The notes below the pieces were generated by a model. That model saw only the letters and a program-made list of their open reading frames with translations, was not told the DNA's origin and did not search any database. Shown here one piece after another: positions 34,527-42,722 of a stretch of 64,000 nt of DNA. The position numbers and the translations under genes were made by a program. This stretch comes from Planctomycetales bacterium (GTDB taxonomy: Bacteria > Planctomycetota > Planctomycetia > Planctomycetales > Planctomycetaceae), in the NCBI GenBank assembly GCA_026400835.1, contig JAPLOA010000084.1, forward strand, positions 124,001-188,000, written 5' to 3'. Positions within the stretch are counted from its first letter, which is position 1. Every line of letters starts with the position of its first letter.

Positions 34527-35578
34527 CGAATCCCCCCCTGCAGATATCGTTCTGCTGCTTCGCGTTGGGTTGCCGCTGTGTAACCAGACTGGAACAACCA
34601 GAAACGCCACTTGCCGAATGCTGCTCCAGACTCATCAGACTTTCTGTATTCTTCTACCGGCAGTCCTGCATTCTCGCTAAACACGTACAGCATCCCGTTG
34701 CCGTTATGGTCGAGCGTTGCCGATGTACCGAAGTCTTTGCCCGGCCGCGTCCAGAATTTTCCCTCACCATGCCAGCCGAAGTCGCGGAGTAAATCGGGCC
34801 ACGGGATGCTTTCAATATCCTCTTCGGCCTGCGTTACGCTGCCACCGTTCCCCGATGCAGGGCGATGTCTGTAAACCTTTGGTGGCGGCGGATCGGGCTT
34901 TCGATCAGGATCGAAGTCGCCCATGATGCCGAGAACATCAGGGCTGTTGGTCGGCAGGCTTAACATCAACTCGATTGATTCCTGAGCATCCAGCCATGCA
35001 GCATCGCCCCAGAATCGCGACACATGAGAACGCTTGTGATGATGGCCGGGAAGCCGCACCCCGTTGCCCCATGACTTGGCGGATCTCTGCTTCGGATTCG
35101 TCTCAATATCGTCGGCGGGATAATCACTTCGCAGAAACTTGGCGAAACGATATGCCGCGTCAATTGGTGCCGATGGATCGAACAGCACCCACAAGTGCAA
35201 TCCGCCCTGACCATCGGAATCTTCGAGAGCACAGATGATGCCCAGCTCCGTCAACGTGTTGAGGATGCCGGTCGCAATGTTCAGGTTCCGCTGCGCAACA
35301 TTGGGATCAGAATCGTGGTTATCGAAGTCCAGACATACCCACTTACATCGCCCTTCAGCGTTGTGGCTGTAAACCACGGTCGGGGCGAGACTGCGGCAGT
35401 TGCTCCGTAATCGGTCGGCAACATCCTCTTCAGCAGCCCGCCAACCGTCTGCAGTCCAGTACGTAGCCTGATCAGTCCGATTCACCATGTGGCGAATCTG
35501 CCAATCGGCAATATGTTTGGCGTTTGTCTGCCATGCCACTTTTGCGATTGTATGGTGGTGGTCTTCATGTAAAATCAT
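34523..35578 (-). CDS. Archaeo-eukaryotic-type primase (TOTE-type) of the element
   Basis: The protein is about 351 residues. It has the AEP core of TOTE-type primases: CKWVCLDFDNHDSDP with catalytic acidic residues, ALEDSDGQGGLHLWVLFDPS, ETNPKQ and SWGNGVRLPGHHHKRSH with the conserved His region. The rest is a helical, Gly-rich C-terminal part (about residues 240-350). It probably primes replication from the adjacent origin together with the helicase. ATG 35578 is preferred over TTG 35611. A hairpin of GCCGCT/AGCGGC sits just upstream at about 35600-35619. Confidence 0.8.
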   Translation of the reverse strand: MILHEDHHHTIAKVAWQTNAKHIADWQIRHMVNRTDQATYWTADGWRAAEEDVADRLRSNCRSLAPTVVYSHNAEGRCKWVCLDFDNHDSDPNVAQRNLNIATGILNTLTELGIICALEDSDGQGGLHLWVLFDPSAPIDAAYRFAKFLRSDYPADDIETNPKQRSAKSWGNGVRLPGHHHKRSHVSRFWGDAAWLDAQESIELMLSLPTNSPDVLGIMGDFDPDRKPDPPPPKVYRHRPASGNGGSVTQAEEDIESIPWPDLLRDFGWHGEGKFWTRPGKDFGTSATLDHNGNGMLYVFSENAGLPVEEYRKSDESGAAFGKWRFWLFQSGYTAATQREAAERYLQGGIR

Positions 35579-35653
35579 TTGTGTGTCCGTTCGTTGAAAG
35601 CCGCTCGCCAAAGCGGCTAAGTGATTGAAAATGTGTGTTGCAAGAAAGCTCGA

Positions 35654-36739
35654 TCAGCTTCCCAGTTGGTCGGGCTTTTCTTTTTTCATCATGTGATCAA
35701 CTGACGCATAGACCATGTCGCGCTCTTCTGGTGTCATGCTCAGGAGTTGCTTGCAGATCACCATTCCGCGATCTTGCAACGCGAGGCGATACAGTGCATC
35801 GTTCGCAATCTGCATCAGTTGCGGGTGGCGTTTCTTGTCCTTACCCATCTTGATCAACGTGTGTTGAATCTGAATGACGGAAGGAGTCTTCTTTTCCACC
35901 TCAGGTTCTGCCGTTGCAGTTTCTGGCTTCGTGGCCACCGCTGGCTTGACGGTCGCCACTGCTGCATTCAATGTGATCTCGCCACGTTCAACCGCTGCCA
36001 CGGTTTCAACCGTTGCCGTCTTACGGATCTTGCGAGCCTGTTGAACGCTGTCCACACTCACGTTCAGCATTGCAGCCGCTTCAGCTTGTGATGGTGGAGA
36101 TACAGGAATTCCTGTATCTGCTTTCTTCTCGCCTTGCTTCCGACTTGCCAGCTTGTCGGCAACCATTGATCGCTGTGCTGTCGTCAGATGCCGACGATGA
36201 AGATTATGGGAGACGACATACTGCCACGGATCAGTCTCATCCATGAGTTCAGCAATCTCTGGTTCAATGCCGAGTTCACGACAAGCCCTGAGACGATGCC
36301 GCCCGTCAATCAGTTGTCCTTGCCAGACAACGATATCTTCCCGCTGGCCATGTTCTCGGATGTCCTCTTTGAGCCCGAGGAATTCCGCTTCAGTCATCGG
36401 CGGAAAGAGTTCAGCCGCAGGATGGATCTTGAGTTCGGTATTGCCCTCCAGCATCTCAACCAGAACATCCCCGTGACACGCCGCAGGACAGCACCAGCAA
36501 AACAGAATCTTGCCTCTGAGTTCTTCCAGGGCGTTCATCAACTCTGGCTGATGTTTAATCCACTCACGGTAGGCCTCGATGACTTGTTCCCGAGTGCCGT
36601 CTTCACCGACTTTGAACGGGTTCGCCCACTTCGACTCCGCGACTTCATAGTTCTTGTTTGCACGTCCGATATAAACGTGGTCGGGATTGTTCTTGTCTAA
36701 GTCAACGCCCTTGATGTTTACGACTCTGGTTCTGCTCAT
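35654..36739 (-). CDS. DUF4326 plus ParB-like domain protein
   Basis: The protein is about 361 residues with two domains. Residues about 1-105 match DUF4326 (VVNIKGVDLDKNNPDHVYIG, SKWANPFKVG, CWCCPAACHGDVLVEML). From about 115 a ParB-like domain follows: QREDIVVWQGQLIDGRHRLR, VVSHNLHRRHLTTAQRSMVA, and a HTH around PSQAEAAAMLNVSVDSVQQA. The C-terminal half is Ala/Val-rich, then helical. Such proteins occur on phages and plasmids. The ATG overlaps the upstream stop (ATGA) and follows GGAGGGG. Confidence 0.78.
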   Translation of the reverse strand: MSRTRVVNIKGVDLDKNNPDHVYIGRANKNYEVAESKWANPFKVGEDGTREQVIEAYREWIKHQPELMNALEELRGKILFCWCCPAACHGDVLVEMLEGNTELKIHPAAELFPPMTEAEFLGLKEDIREHGQREDIVVWQGQLIDGRHRLRACRELGIEPEIAELMDETDPWQYVVSHNLHRRHLTTAQRSMVADKLASRKQGEKKADTGIPVSPPSQAEAAAMLNVSVDSVQQARKIRKTATVETVAAVERGEITLNAAVATVKPAVATKPETATAEPEVEKKTPSVIQIQHTLIKMGKDKKRHPQLMQIANDALYRLALQDRGMVICKQLLSMTPEERDMVYASVDHMMKKEKPDQLGS

Positions 36740-36942
36740 AACTGCCCCTCCAGTTTCTCGACCGCCCAAAGATCGGTCGTTGGTTCCGCGACCATGTTGG
36801 CCGATGACTTTGCTGGCAGGTTGAGCAACCGTCGCAACTCATCCGGATCGAATTGAGTTTTTGCCGCGACGATGTCAAAGTCCTCATGTCGAAGTGCTTC
36901 GCGGATTTCGCGTTCTGTTTCACCGTCGAGATAGCGTTTCAC
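36736..36942 (-). CDS. Small element protein (68 residues)
   Basis: I place the start at GTG 36942: the sequence upstream is AGGAGGTGGCAA-GTG, and GTGA overlaps the stop of the membrane peptide gene. ATG 36966 is possible but would read through the 30-residue gene. The product is charged (KRYLDGETEREIREALRHED) and likely helical, with a C-terminal helix DLWAVEKLEGQL. No family is recognised. Confidence 0.6.
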   Translation of the reverse strand: MKRYLDGETEREIREALRHEDFDIVAAKTQFDPDELRRLLNLPAKSSANMVAEPTTDLWAVEKLEGQL

Positions 36943-37031
36943 TTGCCACCTCCTGCAGTTGGCCAAGCCACAGAAACAGCCACCACAAGCCAGCCGATAA
37001 TCAGGATGGTGCCGAGTTGTTCAAGACTCAT
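36939..37031 (-). CDS. 30-residue single-pass membrane peptide
   Basis: ATG 37031 overlaps the stop of the upstream HTH gene (ATGA), and the stop overlaps the GTG start of the next gene. The product is MSLEQLGTILIIGWLVVAVS followed by VAWPTAGGGK: one hydrophobic helix of about 18 residues with a small N terminus and a Lys end. Coupling on both sides argues that it is translated. The function is unknown; a membrane anchor, a toxin-like or a holin-like peptide are possibilities. Confidence 0.55.
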   Translation of the reverse strand: MSLEQLGTILIIGWLVVAVSVAWPTAGGGK

Positions 37032-37231
37032 CGCGTCACCTCGCTGCTGTTTGAGGCAGATGCCTGAGCGTGAAGCCATTCCCACGGAATGCGAACAGAC
37101 CGCCCGAAACGCTTTGACGGGACTTCACCAGCATTGATCAACTGGTAGAGGTGATTTGCACTGACGGATAGAAACTTCGCCGCAACTGGAACGGCGGCTA
37201 AGCCTTGTTGTTCAGACTGTATTGCAGTCAT
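37028..37231 (-). CDS. AlpA/excisionase-like HTH protein 2 (first gene of element operon)
   Basis: The 67-residue protein has a MerR/excisionase-type HTH: VPVAAKFLSVSANHLYQLIN, then AGEVPSKRFGRSVRIPWEWL. It is the first gene of the leftward operon. Proteins of this type (AlpA) switch on satellite genes or act as excisionases. The stop overlaps the start of the membrane peptide gene. Confidence 0.8.
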   Translation of the reverse strand: MTAIQSEQQGLAAVPVAAKFLSVSANHLYQLINAGEVPSKRFGRSVRIPWEWLHAQASASNSSEVTR

Positions 37232-37461
37232 AACGGCAACCCTTGAAAGAGACTCATTTGCGGTCTCTTCGGTGCCGGAACACTCAGCGCGTAAAAAAAC
37301 GGCTCAGAAGAGACCGCCTTAGACGAACACCAGCCGCACTGCTCTTGCAGCGCTTGCCAGCTCGATTAAGACGAACACTTCTGAACCGATTAACCACTCA
37401 TGTGGGTGATTCAGACTCTGACTCATGTCAGGGCCACATTCCTTGGAATGCGACGCCCGTG

Positions 37462-37489
37462 AAGATATCACAACTTTTCATAGCGTCAA
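37462..37489 (-). promoter_or_regulatory. Candidate sigma70-type promoter of the element operon
   Basis: On the minus strand TTGACG is followed by 16 bp and TATCTT. It lies about 230 bp upstream of the first gene. The -35 is good and the -10 moderate. Confidence 0.35.
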
Positions 37490-37545
37490 GTTGTATTCCC
37501 CCGTTTTTGTTTTATGCCTGCCCCCGTCCTGAATAGCTCAGATGC

Positions 37546-37578
37546 TTGACACCAATTGACACCAACAGTTGACACCAA
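37546..37578. repeat. TTGACACCAA direct repeats, right end (3 copies)
   Basis: TTGACACCAA lies at 37546-37555, 37556-37565 and 37569-37578. The last two have the same 13-bp spacing as the left-end pair. They are probable integrase arm sites. Confidence 0.7.
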
Positions 37579-37661
37579 TCACGAAGAAACGGCATGGGTT
37601 TTATGTGTTAGAATCACTGGCTATGTGTGCTAAAATACAGGGATTAGTATTTATAGCACAA

Positions 37662-37706
37662 CTCCGAAGCCGAAGGTTGCAGGTTCGACCCCCGCCCGAG
37701 ACATTT
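37662..37706. other. attR (45-bp core)
   Basis: This is an exact copy of 28200-28244, the 3' part of tRNA-Arg from the anticodon loop to four bases past the acceptor. It marks the right end of the element. Confidence 0.95.
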
Positions 37707-37731
37707 GTTTAATGCCTTGCAGGCAATGATT

Positions 37732-38055
37732 TTAAAACCAAGAGTTCCTCAGCTGAATGCTGAAGAGCTTTTTTTGTTCTCCCGCTAATCCCCTCGTCAA
37801 TGCACGGCTATCGGTAAAGGGACTTGACCGGTCGTAAATTTTTTCGACTGCATTCTGAGCAGATCCTGCTGCACCGTAGTGCTTCTCTGTGGTCGCAAAA
37901 TTCTTCTGACGCATCACAACGTTCAGAGTCTCCGCTGACACGCCCATGTTGATCTGTCCCCTGGCCAACTCCGTCGGATGTCACGAAACGCTTGCATACT
38001 TGACCCGCTGGTGAGTGTCCGAGTCTTCTTCCTGTACAACGACAGTAGCCTTCTT
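37732..38055 (-). pseudogene. Remnant of a second tyrosine integrase (frameshifted)
   Basis: The C-terminal part of a tyrosine recombinase is spread over three frames. Reading order on the minus strand is VVVQEEDSDTHQRVKYAS (frame 1), AFRDIRRSW (frame 2, catalytic Arg region), then ELARGQINMGVSAETLNVVM and RQKNFATTEKHYG (frame 3, with the nucleophile Tyr). It lies just outside attR in the same position and orientation that int has beside attL. It is probably what is left of an older element at the same tRNA. A hairpin with a seven-T tract on the plus strand (37743-37775) overlaps its end. Confidence 0.78.
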
Positions 38056-38060
38056 TGCAA

Positions 38061-38810
38061 TCAGGCTGGCCGACCATCAGTGGAAACTCGAGTGCCAATG
38101 CGTTCTCCCGCGATCACTCGTGCGATGTTGCCGATCTTTTTGTAATTGAAAACGACGATGTCGATGTTGTGTTCCATACAGTGGTGCATCGCTTGTGCAT
38201 CCATGACCTGCAGGTTCTGAGCAAGCACATCGCGGAAGGAGATGTCGGTGTACCGAATCGCGTGAGGATTCTTCATTGGATCTTCGGAATAAACTCCGTC
38301 AACCTTGGTCCCCTTCAGAACAACGTCTGCATCCAGTTCGCGGGCTCGCAATGCGGCAGCGGTGTCTGTTGTTACGAAAGGACTACCTGTTCCTGCGGCC
38401 AGAATGACGACGCGACCCTTTTCCAGGTGCCGCAGGGCGCGACGACGAATGAATGGTTCAGCCACGCCCTCCATGCGAATCGCGCTTTGCAGGCGAGTAG
38501 GAACTCCTGCGCTTTCAAGAGCATCCTGCAGTGCGAGGCCATTGATGACAGTAGCCAGCATGCCCATGTAATGAGCCGTTGAAGGGACAATCTGCTGGCT
38601 GATATCGGCAAACTGTTTTCCTCGGAGGATATTGCCACCGCCGCAGACGATCGCGAGTTGAACTCCGTTCTTTACCACGTCACGAATCTGTTCCGCCACT
38701 GAAGCCAGTTCTGCCATAGCAATGCCCGATTCACCTTCGCGGCAAAAGCTCTCGCCGCTGATTTTCAGAAGCACGCGTTTGTAGGGCAGGCGAAGGCTGG
38801 GGGTGGACAT
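38061..38810 (-). CDS. pyrH: UMP kinase
   Basis: The 249-residue protein is the bacterial UMP kinase that makes UDP from UMP. Signatures include [48 protein letters not shown] and [15 protein letters not shown]. It is the third gene of a conserved rpsB-tsf-pyrH block. The expected downstream frr is not here but at 22.4 kb on the other strand. Confidence 0.97.
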   Translation of the reverse strand: MSTPSLRLPYKRVLLKISGESFCREGESGIAMAELASVAEQIRDVVKNGVQLAIVCGGGNILRGKQFADISQQIVPSTAHYMGMLATVINGLALQDALESAGVPTRLQSAIRMEGVAEPFIRRRALRHLEKGRVVILAAGTGSPFVTTDTAAALRARELDADVVLKGTKVDGVYSEDPMKNPHAIRYTDISFRDVLAQNLQVMDAQAMHHCMEHNIDIVVFNYKKIGNIARVIAGERIGTRVSTDGRPA

Positions 38811-38851
38811 TGAGCTATTCCCGAACGAAGTGATGTAAAAGATGAAGTCAG

Positions 38852-38886
38852 AGAAGCCCGGCTTCGCTTTGGAAAACCGGGCTTCT
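38852..38886 (-). terminator. Hairpin between tsf and pyrH
   Basis: AGAAGCCCGG/CCGGGCTTCT forms a 10-bp stem with a 15-nt loop. The T-tract on the minus strand is poor, so it may be an attenuator or a processing site. Confidence 0.5.
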
Positions 38887-38967
38887 GATGAAAACTATAG
38901 CGTGCAAACGGTTCTCGGTGGGCCTGAGAAAAAATCAGGCCCGCACCGATGAGGACCGCGGTCACAA

Positions 38968-39807
38968 TCAGGCTGATGCACCAACCTTCCAGCGATGGAA
39001 TGTTACAGCTTCGAGACCAGCTTCAGCCAACGCCTGGCTGACAGTCTTGCTGTCGTCCTTGGCGAAAGGCTGCATCGTCAGAACGCCCTGCTCGGCGTAG
39101 AAGACCTTCATACGGCCGTCCACCATCTTCTCGATAATGTTCTCAGGCTTCCTGGAAGCACGAGCTTCTGCGATCAGACGATCACGTTCAGCCTGAACCG
39201 TATCTGAGGCCAGTTGCGACGGCTGAGTTACTGCAGGGTTCAACGCTGCGATGTGCATCGCAACGTCCTTCATAACGTCAGCATTCTTTGCGGTGCCTGA
39301 GGCGATGAACAACACGCCGGTCTTGTAGTCGTGATGAACATAGCCAGCGACCGGGCCTGCAACTCGAGCAATTCGATTGACAACGATCTTTTCGCGGATC
39401 TTGTTGACGATCTCTTCGTACTGTTCCTGGAACGACTGAGTTGCTCCAGGTGCTTTCTGGCTCATCAGAGCCGCAGCATCAGCGGCGCCAGGGCCGGCCA
39501 GCAATGTATCAACCATGGCCTGACCAAACTGCTTCATCACTTCGCCAGTGGCGACTGGTGCTGATTCGCACTGGATTTCAACCATTGCGGCTTCTGAACC
39601 GTCCGGCTTGACAGCCAGGAAGACTCGGCCTTCCGCAGTAACATTGTCAGCTCGCTTATCCTGAACCTTCTTGAACATATCTTTCAGGATCTGAATCGCC
39701 TTGGCTTCATCGCCACCAGCTTCGGTGAGTGCCTTCTTGCACTCCATCATCGGGAGGTCTGTCTTTTTTCGCAGAGCGTTAACGGCTGCGGCTGTAATTT
39801 CTGCCAT
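38968..39807 (-). CDS. tsf: Elongation factor Ts
   Basis: The protein is about 279 residues and has the EF-Ts signatures MMECKKALTEAGGDEAKAIQ, VALVEIQCES-like AAMVEIQCESAPVA, VGPVAGYVHHDYKTGVLF and DVAMHIAALNPAV. It is the nucleotide exchange factor for EF-Tu. ATG 39807 has GGAG 6 nt upstream; the frame upstream to 39927 is not family sequence. It sits between rpsB and pyrH. Confidence 0.97.
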   Translation of the reverse strand: MAEITAAAVNALRKKTDLPMMECKKALTEAGGDEAKAIQILKDMFKKVQDKRADNVTAEGRVFLAVKPDGSEAAMVEIQCESAPVATGEVMKQFGQAMVDTLLAGPGAADAAALMSQKAPGATQSFQEQYEEIVNKIREKIVVNRIARVAGPVAGYVHHDYKTGVLFIASGTAKNADVMKDVAMHIAALNPAVTQPSQLASDTVQAERDRLIAEARASRKPENIIEKMVDGRMKVFYAEQGVLTMQPFAKDDSKTVSQALAEAGLEAVTFHRWKVGASA

Positions 39808-39981
39808 GAGAAACTCCTTGGAGCGATCCTTAATTTGTACATTCGCTGTGTCTGCGAATTGCCGGATCGTCTGTAAATCAGGGGATAGAAAACGTCGCGT
39901 CAGGGACCACAAAAAGGCAAGGGACACATCTCTGGCCGAGATGGTTCAATACACTGACGCGGCGCAGTTAAGAACGAAAGA

Positions 39982-40010
39982 AGACGACGGCCCCAAAGAA
40001 ACCGTCGTCT
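39982..40010 (-). terminator. Hairpin between rpsB and tsf
   Basis: AGACGACGG (39982-39990) pairs with CCGTCGTCT (40002-40010). On the minus strand it is followed by TCTTTCGTTCTT, so it may act as a weak terminator or attenuator. Confidence 0.55.
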
Positions 40011-40070
40011 AAGAGTTGTATATCGCTGATTTCATCCTGCCACGACTTTGTCAGCCATGGCTGACATAAC

Positions 40071-40823
40071 TCAGCGAATTGAAGGAACGGCTTTTGGCTC
40101 GTTCGGATCAATGTCTTCTTTCTTCTTGTGATCATCAGGACGCAAGCTGCGACCCTGCTTGATCGCATCTGACAGATGCTGAATCACAAGCCGAATAGAT
40201 CGCAGACTGTCATCGTTGCCCGGAATTGGCAGGTCGACCATGTCCGGATCAGAATCGGTATCGATCAAAGCCACAACCTTGATGCCCAGTGAGCGAGCTT
40301 CAAGGACGGCATTCTTTTCCTTGGTCGGGTCAACAATGACCAGACATTCCGGAAGGCGATTCATTTCTCGCATGCCGTTCAGGTTGCGATAGATCTTTGT
40401 GTACTCGCGAGTCAGCGTTGACTGCATCTTCTTCGAGTAATTTCGGATCTCACCTGTTTCACGCAGGTTCTCAAGTTCTTCGAGGCGTTTCAGACGAGTA
40501 CGAATGGTTCGGAAATTCGTCAGCGTACCACCCAGCCATCGCTCGGTGCAGTACGGCATCTTGCATTCCTGAGCCAGTTCTTCGATAGAAGCTGAAGCCT
40601 GACGCTTCGTGCCGACAAACAAAACAAGGCCACCCTGAGCGGCCACTTTCAGCAGATACTTTTTCGCTCGAATCAGGCCCCGAATGGTTTCCTTGATATC
40701 GATGATGTGAATCTGATTGCGACGACCGTAGATATACGGTCGCATTTTGGGGTTCCAACGACTGGATCTGTGTCCGTAATGAACACCAGCGTCCAGAATG
40801 TCTTTCACCACAATCTCAGCCAT
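40071..40823 (-). CDS. rpsB: 30S ribosomal protein S2
   Basis: The protein is 250 residues. It has the S2 signatures [53 protein letters not shown] and [19 protein letters not shown] 40823 has AGGAG about 8 nt upstream. It heads the rpsB-tsf-pyrH block. Confidence 0.97.
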   Translation of the reverse strand: MAEIVVKDILDAGVHYGHRSSRWNPKMRPYIYGRRNQIHIIDIKETIRGLIRAKKYLLKVAAQGGLVLFVGTKRQASASIEELAQECKMPYCTERWLGGTLTNFRTIRTRLKRLEELENLRETGEIRNYSKKMQSTLTREYTKIYRNLNGMREMNRLPECLVIVDPTKEKNAVLEARSLGIKVVALIDTDSDPDMVDLPIPGNDDSLRSIRLVIQHLSDAIKQGRSLRPDDHKKKEDIDPNEPKAVPSIR

Positions 40824-41922
40824 TGCCGATCTCCTGTGATCTGCGGCGGCAAGCCGCAGCGAGCAACCATGATTGGGGCCCGCACAGAACAATTGTGTGA
40901 ATGCCGAAAAACGAAAATTCGAAATTCGACACGCAGCACGTCACCTTAACAATCCGAGGGTGACCACAACTCGGCGGGATCCACAAAGATCCCAGTAAAA
41001 TCGAAGCGGGGCAGGATATCGATGTGCAACGTGGCCGTCAAACGGCGTTTGCCGTCACCGTCCTCGATTTGCTCAGCTACTTCGCGTTCAATCCTCCCCA
41101 CAGGCGGTTACGAAGGTTTCGTCCGTTATAGCGAAAATTCCGCTCAGACTTAGCGAATCCTGCGTTTTTCTGCCCGAGATGGAGTCTGATGGCCCTCAAG
41201 TTTTCACTGGAAAGGCCGGCGATTTGACCCCGTGTTATCGGGATGTCTCGCCCTATTCCTGAATCAAAGAGCGGAGATTTGGGCGGGAATCGTCACAAGC
41301 CCCAAAGCTCCGTCGGGGAGAAAGTATTGGCGATCCTGTGTATGGATCACGTTCGAGCGACACTATTCAGGTCCGAAGCGGGCAGCCTTCGTCGGAGAAG
41401 CGGAAAACGAAGTGATTCGACCGAAAAATTTGGCTGACCGGAAGATGAAAGCAAATCACAGATCGAGGGGAGGAAGCTTTCGGCTATTAAATCTGTCGGA
41501 CCTCCCTTCGTCCTCTGAGAGACCGCAGTTTACTCAGCGGCTCCGCAACAAATCTGGAATGGCCTGCGGGTTGGGGTCGAACTGTCCGCTAATCTTCCTT
41601 TGCAGTATTTACAGGGCTGTGATCCACGTGATTGCAATTTTGTCAACGCCTTCAGGCTCCGTCGACATCTTTCCGACGTCAGGTGTGCTCACGCTGATGT
41701 CAAAAGTGGGAGCCAGTTGTAACTTTTGAACCGACTGAAGCAAAAAACGCGGCAAACACATTTTGTCGAGGTCGTGGCACGCTCTTCGCAATTCATTTAA
41801 AGCATGAACCGAGCGTTTCTGGTTTGGACTCGAAACGAGTTCGGTGGCAGCCAACATCCGACGATCGCGGAATTTGACAGCCTGAATCCTCAATCTGCTT
41901 TCCACAAAGGAATGGTGCTGTT
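40824..41922. other. Long intergenic region upstream of rpsB and the Cys-rich protein gene
   Basis: About 1.1 kb separates two divergent genes. The longest open frame here (41232-41729, plus) has no recognisable domain, unusual composition and a weak start, so I do not call it a gene. A sigma54-like site lies at 41775. No RNA gene is recognised. Confidence 0.45.
41775..41790 (+). promoter_or_regulatory. Candidate sigma54-type promoter upstream of the Cys-rich protein gene
   Basis: TGGCACGCTCTTCGCA keeps GG and GC exactly 10 bp apart and differs from the -24/-12 consensus at one important base. It lies 133 bp upstream of ATG 41923. Confidence 0.3.
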
Positions 41923-42693
41923 ATGAAGAACTCAACTCTGCTCACTGCCAGTCTTTATCTTGTTCTGATGTCACGTTCATTCACGGCTTCGGCTGCCGAT
42001 CCTCGATTTAACACAGGCTACAATGCCGCTCCCAACCGGGGATTGTTTGGTTTCCCAATGCCGCAGCAGTGGTCAGGGGCTCGCCCGACTGGAATGAACA
42101 ACGTCTCGAGCAACTATGGTTATCGCCAAACCGGATATGATCCGAACTGCCCTAACGGAAACTGCTCGACGGGGTTTCGTGGAGGGATGTCAAACTGTCC
42201 CGATGGGAAATGCTCAACGGGGGCTTGCCCCAATGGTCAGTGTCTGAACGGAGCTTGTGCGAATGGGAATTGTCCGAATGGTTGCTGTGTGGATGGACAG
42301 TGTACGACCGGTGCATGCCTCACAGGTGCCTATCGCGGAGGAAATTGCCCGAACGGAAACTGCAACACAGGTTCCTATACGAACAACCGATACCCGGCGG
42401 GAGCACAGGCAGGCTGGTCACCGCGCAGTTCCCGAACAGGTCTTGCTGATCCGTACCGAAGAGCCGATGAATTCGATGATCGTGGCGGTTGGACACAGCG
42501 AACCTCACGACCTGTGTTGGCACCGTTGGACGATGCGTTCAGCTCACGATACCGTCAGGATGATCTGAATCTACGAAACGAGTACTTCGGAAACGATCCT
42601 CGCTCAAGGATGAACTCCAACGAATTTAACCGTCCTTCAAGACGGTCTCTGGAGGCTCCAGCGAGCTCAAGCGGAAGTGTTGCTCGGTTCTAA
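41923..42693 (+). CDS. Secreted Cys-rich repeat protein (CPNGNC repeats)
   Basis: The 256-residue protein starts with a signal peptide (MKNSTLLTASLYLVLMSRSF, cleavage near ASA-AD). Residues about 70-145 hold roughly nine repeats of C-P-[ND]-G-[NQK]-C followed by [SLT]-[TN]-G, for example CPNGNCSTG, CPDGKCSTG, CPNGQCLNG and CANGNCPNGCC. The C-terminal 100 residues are Arg/Ser/Asp-rich. The paired cysteines in a Gly/Asn-rich frame could make disulfide-linked or metal-binding loops on the surface. No family is recognised. A terminator follows. Confidence 0.78.
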   Translation: MKNSTLLTASLYLVLMSRSFTASAADPRFNTGYNAAPNRGLFGFPMPQQWSGARPTGMNNVSSNYGYRQTGYDPNCPNGNCSTGFRGGMSNCPDGKCSTGACPNGQCLNGACANGNCPNGCCVDGQCTTGACLTGAYRGGNCPNGNCNTGSYTNNRYPAGAQAGWSPRSSRTGLADPYRRADEFDDRGGWTQRTSRPVLAPLDDAFSSRYRQDDLNLRNEYFGNDPRSRMNSNEFNRPSRRSLEAPASSSGSVARF

Positions 42694-42722
42694 GGGTGGT
42701 TTTCAAAAAGACAACTTACGAT

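Larger units (their letters stand above)
37232..37661. other. Right-end non-coding region of the element
   Basis: This region of 430 bp lies upstream of the leftward operon. It holds the candidate promoter at 37462-37489 and the arm repeats at 37546-37578. No gene is visible. Confidence 0.55.
28200..37706. mobile_element. 9.5-kb tRNA-integrated phage-satellite-like element
   Basis: The element is bounded by a 45-bp direct repeat of the tRNA-Arg 3' end. It encodes, on the minus strand, a tyrosine integrase beside the tRNA, an HK97-type capsid protein, a terminase small subunit, AlpA-like DNA-binding proteins, a helicase-like ATPase, an AEP primase, a ParB/DUF4326 protein and several small proteins. 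There is no terminase large subunit, portal, prohead protease, tail or lysis module. Size, integration mode and gene set resemble phage-inducible chromosomal islands more than a whole prophage. Element boundaries are directly seen; the satellite lifestyle is inferred. Confidence 0.9.

Noticed and set aside
36966-36966. ATG 36966 as start of the 68-residue element protein
   Set aside because: The GTG at 36942 has a much better ribosome-binding site and the coupling overlap; ATG 36966 lies inside the membrane peptide gene.
28200-37706. Interpretation as a complete prophage
   Set aside because: Terminase large subunit, portal, protease, tail and lysis genes are missing while att sites and integrase are intact, so a satellite-like element fits better.
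41232-41729. A 165-codon plus-strand frame in the rpsB upstream region
   Set aside because: There is no recognisable domain, a poor start and irregular composition. It was kept as intergenic.
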